Source: Bacillota bacterium (GTDB taxonomy: Bacteria; Bacillota; Clostridia; DSM-8532). Taken from it: a stretch of 26,091 nt of DNA. A program made the position numbers and the translations under genes. Numbering within the stretch: the first letter of the stretch is position 1; every line of letters begins with the position of its first letter. Shown here piece by piece: positions 21,147-26,091 of this stretch. The notes beneath the pieces are model-generated. The model was not told the origin of the DNA, searched no databases, and saw only the letters and a list, made by a program, of their open reading frames with translations. The stretch covers positions 1 to 26,091 of the forward strand of contig JAEXRM010000070.1 in assembly GCA_023440865.1 (NCBI GenBank), given 5' to 3'.

Positions 21147-21563
21147 ATGACAATCAGAAACCTGCGGATTGAGGACTATGAGGCCATCTACGCGCTGTGG
21201 TCCTGCACGCCGGGCATGGGGTTGAACGCGGTGGACGACTCTCTGGAAGGCTTCAGCCGGTACGTGCGGCGGAATCCGACGACGTGCTTTGTCGCGGAGG
21301 AGGGAAACGGGATCATCGGTGTCATCCTGGCGGGGCACGACGGGCGCAGGGGCCTGATCCACCATGCCGCTGTCGCGGAGTCGGAGCAGCGCAAGGGCAT
21401 TGGCGAGGCGTTGCTGCATGCGGCGCTGGCCGCGCTGAAACGGGAGGACATTCACAAGGTGCTGCTGGTCGTGTTCGATCAGAACGAGAAGGGAAATGCC
21501 TTTTGGGAAAAGCATGGCTTTACGAAGCGCGGCGATCTGGTATACCGCAACCGGGCGATCTGA
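21147..21563 (+). CDS. GNAT family N-acetyltransferase (11), short form
   Basis: The 138-residue protein is a minimal GNAT: 'TIRNLRIEDYEAIYALWSCTPGMGLNAVDDS' at the start, 'CFVAEEGNGIIGVILAGHDGRRGLIHHAAV', the CoA loop Q81-R-K-G84-I-G86, and 'KVLLVVFDQNEKGNAFWEKHGFTKRGDLVY'. The 'GHDGRRG' strand is characteristic of a YpeA/RimI-like subgroup. GGGGGAT precedes the ATG. Its stop is in the first unit of a 23-bp tandem array. It converges on the lipoprotein gene at 21646. Confidence 0.88.
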   Translation: MTIRNLRIEDYEAIYALWSCTPGMGLNAVDDSLEGFSRYVRRNPTTCFVAEEGNGIIGVILAGHDGRRGLIHHAAVAESEQRKGIGEALLHAALAALKREDIHKVLLVVFDQNEKGNAFWEKHGFTKRGDLVYRNRAI

Positions 21564-21624
21564 TGAAACCGATCCGGGTGATCTGATGAAACCGATCCGG
21601 GCGATCTGATGAAACCGATCCAGT
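21556..21624 (+). repeat. Three 23-bp tandem repeats spanning a stop codon
   Basis: Units 21556-21578, 21579-21601 and 21602-21624 share the core GATCTGATGAAACCGATCC. They differ at the first base and at the last few bases of unit 3. The TGA stop of GNAT 11 (21561-21563) is in unit 1. The array occupies most of the gap to the convergent lipoprotein gene, and no separate terminator is evident there. Confidence 0.93.
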
Positions 21625-21645
21625 CAAACTGAAGATACCTGTCCG

Positions 21646-22773
21646 CTATTTCACCGTTCCGACCAGGGTGCCCTTGAACAGGTAGGGGGAGTTGCCCCGT
21701 CCCCAGCGCACTTCGACGTCCGCACCGCGGACCAGGAGCCTGACGGGGACATTCGCTTTCTTCTCCACATCCGGTGTCCAGCCCTGCACCTCATTGCCGT
21801 TCGGGTCATGTCCCGTAGCGGCGCTCTGGTACCGTGTGACCATTTCCGGTGTGCCCGTTGCCATCCAATCTGCGGCAGGCAAGGCTTTGGGGGCGGACCC
21901 GTCCGCATGCCCATCTTCGGTGTCCGTTGCCATGAATGCATCGTAAGCCTGTGCGTCAAACACCACCATGTCAAGCGTTGCGCTGACCGCCTCCGTTGTA
22001 TGGCCCTGCTGGAACGTGTCGACGGTCGCATCCGATTCCGCCTCGAGCTGTGCGATCGCGTCCGCCACGTCCACTTTGCCTGTCAGCAGCATCTTGCCCT
22101 GATAGGTGCCCGATGGATCCGTCCCGCCCGCCTTGTTCAAGGAGACATACAGGTTCATGTGCCAGGTCAACCCGTTCAGCTCCAGCGTGAGGTTGTCGTC
22201 CACGCGGATCGACCAGTCGGCGGCCTTCGGCGCAGGGGTGGTAACCGTCTTCGCGGACGTTGTTGTCGGTGTGGTTTCCGCCCGTTCCCGGATCCTGCGG
22301 TTTTCCTCGCCGATGATCCGGGTTTCCGTGGCAGTCAGGGCCTCGCCGTTGGCGAGCTTCTCCCGAATGTGTTCCACCTGCCGCTGATGCTCCTGGTATT
22401 GTTCCGTCTCCGAGGCGGTGAGCGGATCGCGATGCTCCACCTTCTCGAGAATGCGGTTGAGCGCCTCCTCCTTGGATTCGGACGAAGAGCCGGAGTCGGT
22501 GTCATGCCCGGCCGGGTCCCCTGCAGCGGGTGGTGCATCCGCCTCCTGTTCCGGCGAGGGGGTGACGGCATTTCCGGAATCCGGGTCGTAATCCAGAATG
22601 AAACCGTTCGGGTCGCGAAGGGCGGCTGATCCGGAGACGGGTGCGGCCGACTGCCGGCCGCATGCGGCCAGCGACAGCATCAGCGTCAGCGTCAGCATCA
22701 AGACAAGACCCGGCCCCAGGTGCCGCGTCACATCGAATGGAGTGCAGGCATGAGGCGTCACACCTTGTTTCAT
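21646..22773 (-). CDS. Lipoprotein of unknown function with internal helical repeat
   Basis: The 375-residue protein has a 25-residue lead, a hydrophobic stretch and a lipobox L-A-A-C38. A Pro/Ala/Ser/Asp-rich linker follows, then a charged helical region (101-166) with two 28-residue repeats: 'ILEK...LTASET' from 108 and 'IREK...LTATET' from 136. A Thr-rich spacer leads to a C-terminal domain (about 188-375) with strands such as 'WSIRVDDNLTLELNGLTWHMNLYVSL' and 'YLFKGTLVGTVK'. I do not recognise the domain. Its ATG overlaps the stop of the SLH gene (ATGA, 22770-22773), so it is translationally coupled to it and both products probably act at the cell surface. A start nearer the hydrophobic stretch is possible. 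Confidence 0.8.
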   Translation of the reverse strand: MKQGVTPHACTPFDVTRHLGPGLVLMLTLTLMLSLAACGRQSAAPVSGSAALRDPNGFILDYDPDSGNAVTPSPEQEADAPPAAGDPAGHDTDSGSSSESKEEALNRILEKVEHRDPLTASETEQYQEHQRQVEHIREKLANGEALTATETRIIGEENRRIRERAETTPTTTSAKTVTTPAPKAADWSIRVDDNLTLELNGLTWHMNLYVSLNKAGGTDPSGTYQGKMLLTGKVDVADAIAQLEAESDATVDTFQQGHTTEAVSATLDMVVFDAQAYDAFMATDTEDGHADGSAPKALPAADWMATGTPEMVTRYQSAATGHDPNGNEVQGWTPDVEKKANVPVRLLVRGADVEVRWGRGNSPYLFKGTLVGTVK

Positions 22774-24281
22774 ACGCGCGTATAGTTGTCGGAGAACAGC
22801 GAGCCGCGCAGGGACAGGATTCCGCCATCAGCCGACATCGTGTACGTGAAGCTCGTGTCCGGCATGGCAAGGTTCGAGTAGGCGGCTTTCTGGCCGGTTG
22901 CGGCGGGGTTCGGATGCCAGGCTTCCCGGATGCCCGTCAACCGGATGGTGCCGCCAGAGACGGAGTAGGTTCCCTCCCAGACGATGCCGCCGCTGATGAC
23001 CTGGCCGGACGAGACGATCACATACCGGAAGGTGCCGTCCGCGCGGAACACATACCATTCCCCGTTGTAGATGCTGCCGGTCGCATAACCGGTCGCCGGG
23101 TCGACGAGGGAGCCGGAAGCGCCGTCCTTGTTCCAGGTGCCGACAAGAGCGGAGACCCCTGTCGGGTTCGCGGAAGATGTCGCGGGGGAGGCGGAAGCGG
23201 CCGGCGATGACGCCGGGCCGCTTGTTCCGCTTGTTCCACTGGATCCGTTCATGTCCTTGAATGTTCGGTTGGACATGATGATGGCCGCCTCACGCGTTGC
23301 CTGGCCGTAGCCTTTGGCAGCTTGGTCCGTGGTGGTGGCCTTGGGCATGAAGTTGCCGGCGGCATCGCCCTTGATGATGCCGTGCAGGGACATGTATTTC
23401 GCCGCATCCAGCGCGTAGCCGGAGATGAACTTCTGGTCGGCGAACGGCTTGGCGCTGGTCACGGTGTAGTTGCCGTCCGGTGCGATTTTCCTGATGGTGC
23501 GGAACAGCATGGCGGCACACTGCTCGCGCGTGATCAGGTCGTTGGGCTTGAAGAGGGTGGCGGAGACACCGTTGGTGATCTCCAGTTTGGCCGCCTTGAG
23601 AATCTGCGGGTTCGTTGTGTCCGTGAAGGGATTCGGAGAAACCGGCACGGCCGCCTGGCCGGATACTTCCTCGTACAGGAGGACCGCCAGCTCGCAGAAC
23701 TCCTCGCGCGTTACGGGTTTTGTCAGGTCCTTGCCCTGCAGGATGTCCGGAATCAGCCCGTTGGCCTGCGCTTCCCTGAGTTCCGTTGTCGCCCAGCCGC
23801 TTGACAGCAGGCCCAGCGTCGCCACATTGGAATAGTCGGATCTGCCGCCGCGGTTCCCGGTGATGTCATCGAGCACCACCTGCACCCGGTATCCGATCGG
23901 TTGGCTGCCGTCCCACTGGTAGTCCTGCGTCCAGAGCTGTTCGTAACGGTAGCTGCCGCCACCCGTGGCGTACGTGGACAGCATCGTGGTGGCGGGGATG
24001 AGCTCCACCTCGAGCCATTCGCCTGTTCCGATTCGCTTCTCGATGCCCACATACCAGGTCAGCGTGTTGTCACCGGTATCGCCCGGCAGGTTGTCGATCT
24101 TGAAGGTCAGTGTGGCGGATCCATAGGGATGGGTCTGATCCTCCTGGATTTCCGCGGCCGTAAGCGAATAGGGCTTGAGGGTGGATGGACTGGGCCCGGC
24201 GTAGTCCGCAAAGGCGGTGGTGCCACCCAGCGCGGTCAGCAGCAGGACGATGACCAAAAGGAATGAAGCACGTCGTTTCAT
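22770..24281 (-). CDS. SLH-domain surface protein with C-terminal lipocalin-like domain
   Basis: The 503-residue protein has a Sec signal peptide (1-25, cleavage near A-F-A/D). An N-terminal beta domain (26-155) follows, with 'TLTWYVGIEKRI' and 'IGYRVQVVLDDITGN'. At least two S-layer homology repeats lie at about 158-265 ('WATTELREAQANGLI...VTREEFCELAVLLYE' and 'ILKAAKLEITNGVSATLFKPNDLITREQCAAMLFR'), with a third degenerate one at about 280-340. A Ser/Thr/Ala/Pro linker (345-375) leads to 'LVGTWNKDG...DGTFRYVI...GGTIRLTGI', a lipocalin-like domain. It should bind secondary wall polymer. GGGGAGG lies 6 nt before ATG 24281. It is coupled to the downstream lipoprotein. Confidence 0.87.
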   Translation of the reverse strand: MKRRASFLLVIVLLLTALGGTTAFADYAGPSPSTLKPYSLTAAEIQEDQTHPYGSATLTFKIDNLPGDTGDNTLTWYVGIEKRIGTGEWLEVELIPATTMLSTYATGGGSYRYEQLWTQDYQWDGSQPIGYRVQVVLDDITGNRGGRSDYSNVATLGLLSSGWATTELREAQANGLIPDILQGKDLTKPVTREEFCELAVLLYEEVSGQAAVPVSPNPFTDTTNPQILKAAKLEITNGVSATLFKPNDLITREQCAAMLFRTIRKIAPDGNYTVTSAKPFADQKFISGYALDAAKYMSLHGIIKGDAAGNFMPKATTTDQAAKGYGQATREAAIIMSNRTFKDMNGSSGTSGTSGPASSPAASASPATSSANPTGVSALVGTWNKDGASGSLVDPATGYATGSIYNGEWYVFRADGTFRYVIVSSGQVISGGIVWEGTYSVSGGTIRLTGIREAWHPNPAATGQKAAYSNLAMPDTSFTYTMSADGGILSLRGSLFSDNYTRV

Positions 24282-24490
24282 CAAAAGCCTCCCCTCGCAT
24301 GTCAAGCGGGACGGCCGCCGCAACAGGAGATGTGGCGGTGGTGTCCGGCCTCTTTCAGTATATGAGGGGCATTTCCATAAAAACAGTCAACGGTGAAGTG
24401 GAAACATGTAAGAAAAATCCGGACTTCGTTTACAGATGGAGCGAGGACAGCCGGACAGCCGTCCGACCGCATGATGCACGAACATGGCGC

Positions 24491-24562
24491 ATGGGCAGGC
24501 GGTTTGCGTGACCTATGGACAGGCGGCTTGTGTGACACATGGAGAGGCGGCTTGCGTGACAC
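24491..24562. repeat. Three 24-bp tandem repeats downstream of the AraC-type gene
   Basis: Units 24491-24514, 24515-24538 and 24539-24562 each begin ATGG and contain AGGCGG followed by TTGYGTGAC. A partial fourth copy follows. They lie 35 nt past the stop of the minus-strand regulator, in the 316-bp gap 24282-24597 upstream of the SLH gene. In that gap TATACT on the minus strand near 24357-24362 is the only -10-like site I noticed, and it lacks a good -35. Confidence 0.85.
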
Positions 24563-24597
24563 ATCGACGAGGGGCTCATGAATCCGGTCTGCGTGGT

Positions 24598-25371
24598 TCA
24601 ATCCAGGGTAACGGTTAATCCTCTTCGATACTGGCGGGGGCTCATGCCGGTCGCGTTGCGAAACAGGCGCACATAATGGCTGTTGTAGGAGAAGCCGGCC
24701 AGCTCGAACGCCTTCTGGATGGTGCAGTCCGGCTCGAGCAACAGGGTGCGCAGCTGCCGCAGCTTCACCTCCAGATGGTAATCGTGCAGGGTAAAGCCCG
24801 TTTCCTCACGGAACAGCTCCGCCAGCCGCGAGGGGCTGAGCTGGGCTTCGCGGGCGATCTCCCCGACCGTGAGGGGCTCCTGCCAATGGGACTCGATGTG
24901 CGTCTTGGCGGCCATGACGCTGTGATGACGCGGCGTCACCTTCACCGGTACGAAGTAGGTGACCACATGGGTCAGTTCACCTTCGGTGTTCCGGATCGGA
25001 TAGGAGTGGATGTCCTGGTACAGGTTCTGGAACGCCTGGTCCCGCTCGACCCGCACGCCGGCCAGTTCCTTGCTCGGGAAGCGCACAGCCTGCGTGGAAA
25101 CGGTTTCGCCCGCAAAGGCGCGCAGCACATGGTCGCGGATGCCCCAGGCCTCGATGGCGGGATCCGACAGGATGTTGTAGGAACCGAACGCGGTCGTGCG
25201 CGTCTCATCCATCAGCTCGGCCAGAAAACGGCGGTTTGCATAGACAAGGACCCCGTCGGCCCGGGTGATGTGCAGCTTGTAGGGGAACTGGTCCAATGCC
25301 TCCCGACACACGCCGGGAGGCAGATCGCCGATGATCTGGCCTGGAACGCCATGTGGTTGCTTCCTGCCCAT
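24598..25371 (-). CDS. PAS domain-containing AraC-family transcriptional regulator
   Basis: The 257-residue protein has an N-terminal PAS-like sensor (about 22-145): 'LDQFPYKLHITRADGVLVYANRRFLAEL', then 'SYPIRNTEGELTHVVTYF'. A C-terminal AraC DNA-binding domain (about 153-253) has two helix-turn-helix units: 'LTVGEIAREAQLSPSRLAELFREETG' and 'TIQKAFELAGFSYNSHYVRLFRNATGMSPRQYRRG'. It would respond to a cytoplasmic ligand or redox signal and activate nearby promoters. The SLH/lipoprotein pair downstream on the same strand is the obvious candidate target, by position only. ATG 25371 is preferred over 25377 because GGAGG lies 7 nt before it. Confidence 0.88.
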   Translation of the reverse strand: MGRKQPHGVPGQIIGDLPPGVCREALDQFPYKLHITRADGVLVYANRRFLAELMDETRTTAFGSYNILSDPAIEAWGIRDHVLRAFAGETVSTQAVRFPSKELAGVRVERDQAFQNLYQDIHSYPIRNTEGELTHVVTYFVPVKVTPRHHSVMAAKTHIESHWQEPLTVGEIAREAQLSPSRLAELFREETGFTLHDYHLEVKLRQLRTLLLEPDCTIQKAFELAGFSYNSHYVRLFRNATGMSPRQYRRGLTVTLD

Positions 25372-25429
25372 GGTCATGCCTCCATGCGGTCATCAACCGC
25401 TCTTATGCAGCTTGGGTCACCCCTTCACC

Positions 25430-25458
25430 ATTCTACCTTCCGGGAGTCGGCATGCCAA
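25430..25458 (-). promoter_or_regulatory. Promoter for the PAS-AraC gene
   Basis: On the minus strand TTGGCA (25453-25458) and TAGAAT (25430-25435) are separated by exactly 17 bp. Each matches the sigma-A consensus at five of six positions. It lies about 60 nt before the start codon. Confidence 0.65.
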
Positions 25459-25537
25459 ATCATCCGCCGGTCCGTTTCGTCTTGCTTTCATGGGAGTGGG
25501 CCTTGATACGTTCGGTAAAAATCTGACATCATTGTGC

Positions 25538-25543
25538 TATACT
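25538..25543 (+). promoter_or_regulatory. Candidate extended -10 promoter for the membrane protein gene
   Basis: TGTGCTATACT contains an extended -10 (TGC-TATACT) about 30 nt before the start codon. No good -35 lies 16-18 bp upstream, as is common for extended -10 promoters. Confidence 0.45.
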
Positions 25544-25573
25544 GGGACACAACGAAAGGGGGAGCATGCATGT

Positions 25574-26091
25574 ATGCGAAGCAGATCAAGATTGCCGGCA
25601 CCGATGCTCTTTCTGGGATTTCTCTTTCCGTTGCTTGATGTGCCCGCGCGCGCCCTCTGGCTGGAGATGCGGCTCGCAGCGCCACCCCCGTGGTTCTTCC
25701 CGCTTGCCGCCGCAGGGGGATGTGCCCTGTCCACGCTCATCCTGACGCTGGCATTCATCCTGCAGGAGCGGACGGATCGACGCACAGGCGCCACGTTGCC
25801 CGTTGGGGGAACTGCCGGCTTCAACCCGCTGCGACATGCCGCCCTGCTGGGTGTGGGCATCACCGCGCTGCGGCTGTTGATGGGCGCAATGGGCCGGGTT
25901 GATGTCCCGCCGTTGGGGATCACCCTGCGTCTGTTCAACCTGTCGGTGCCCGCCGCGATCTGGACAGCCGGCGGTTTGGCACTGGTCGCGGTAGTGCCGC
26001 TGCTTGCCGTCCTGAGTCGCCTGTTCCCGAGGCAGGCGCGGGAACACGGCCTGACGCGCGCGATCCGGCTGCTGTCCATACCGGTGGCGGC
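25574..26091 (+). CDS. Multi-pass membrane protein of unknown function (partial, 3' end outside window)
   Basis: The frame is open to the right edge, showing 172 residues. Hydrophobic segments are at about 11-23 ('MLFLGFLFPLLDV'), 40-63 ('WFFPLAAAGGCALSTLILTLAFIL'), 89-106 ('AALLGVGITALRLLMGAM') and 128-147 ('AIWTAGGLALVAVVPLLAVL'). Short basic loops separate them. I do not recognise the family. AAAGGGGGAG lies 9 nt before ATG 25574; ATGs at 25566 and 25570 are in other frames. It is divergent from the PAS-AraC gene, which could regulate it. Confidence 0.7.
   Translation, partial: MRSRSRLPAPMLFLGFLFPLLDVPARALWLEMRLAAPPPWFFPLAAAGGCALSTLILTLAFILQERTDRRTGATLPVGGTAGFNPLRHAALLGVGITALRLLMGAMGRVDVPPLGITLRLFNLSVPAAIWTAGGLALVAVVPLLAVLSRLFPRQAREHGLTRAIRLLSIPVA

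Noticed and set aside
19413..21515. A 700-codon open frame on the minus strand opposite four plus-strand genes
   Set aside because: It has no recognisable domain, its composition is His/Arg/Pro-rich as expected of an antisense frame, it runs opposite four well-supported genes and across a 39-bp repeat, and its start has no convincing ribosome site.

Overview
The window looks like a chromosomal segment of an anaerobic, moderately GC-rich member of the Bacillota, most likely class Clostridia. The grounds are strong AGGAGG-type ribosome binding sites before most genes, a two-SLH-repeat surface protein, lipoproteins, an Isf-type iron-sulfur flavoprotein, a DUF362 protein, a flavodoxin, two QueG-like double-[4Fe-4S] proteins and a GH120 beta-xylosidase. 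I see no tRNA, rRNA, insertion sequence, phage gene or CRISPR array. Genus-level placement is not possible from the sequence alone.

Layout. 1-546 (minus): 5' part of a secreted serine beta-lactamase-like protein. 840-4639 (plus): VOC protein, SAM methyltransferase and four consecutive, mutually divergent GNAT acetyltransferases. 4813-6792 (minus): GH120 beta-xylosidase. 7040-8379 (plus): SUMF1/FGE-like protein and UPF0303/HbpS-like protein. 8861-11562 (plus): iron-sulfur flavoprotein and three GNATs in close order. 11676-12111: two 3'-truncated gene remnants lying head to tail. 12108-13981 (plus): QueG-like Fe-S protein, cysteine-rich DUF6144/ATC-hydrolase-like protein and flavodoxin, a small redox group. 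14170-15656 (minus): nucleoside phosphorylase and an unknown protein. 15972-18686 (plus): a three-gene unit of Cys-rich cytoplasmic protein, DUF362 lipoprotein and ArsP/UPF0718-type permease. 18761-21563 (plus): GNAT, RibD_C/DHFR-like reductase, second QueG-like protein and two more GNATs. 21646-25371 (minus): coupled lipoprotein and SLH/lipocalin-like surface protein, preceded by a PAS-AraC regulator. 25574-end (plus): start of a multi-pass membrane protein.

Two features stand out. First, ten complete GNAT genes plus one remnant lie in 26 kb, mixed with other small modifying and redox enzymes. The content resembles a gene-cassette or adaptive island, but I see no shared attC-like sites. Second, at least twelve short tandem arrays with unrelated unit sequences and periods of 12 to 53 bp sit at gene edges. 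Seven contain the stop codon of the gene they adjoin, and two contain a start codon with or without its ribosome binding site. This points to frequent local tandem duplication whose surviving products sit where they do not disrupt the reading frame, or possibly to a more specific process.

The strongest candidate for an undescribed system is the three-gene unit at 15972-18686, with its own near-consensus promoter and a start/stop overlap. It pairs an exported DUF362 domain with an ArsP-like permease and a Cys-rich cytoplasmic protein. Its function is unknown.
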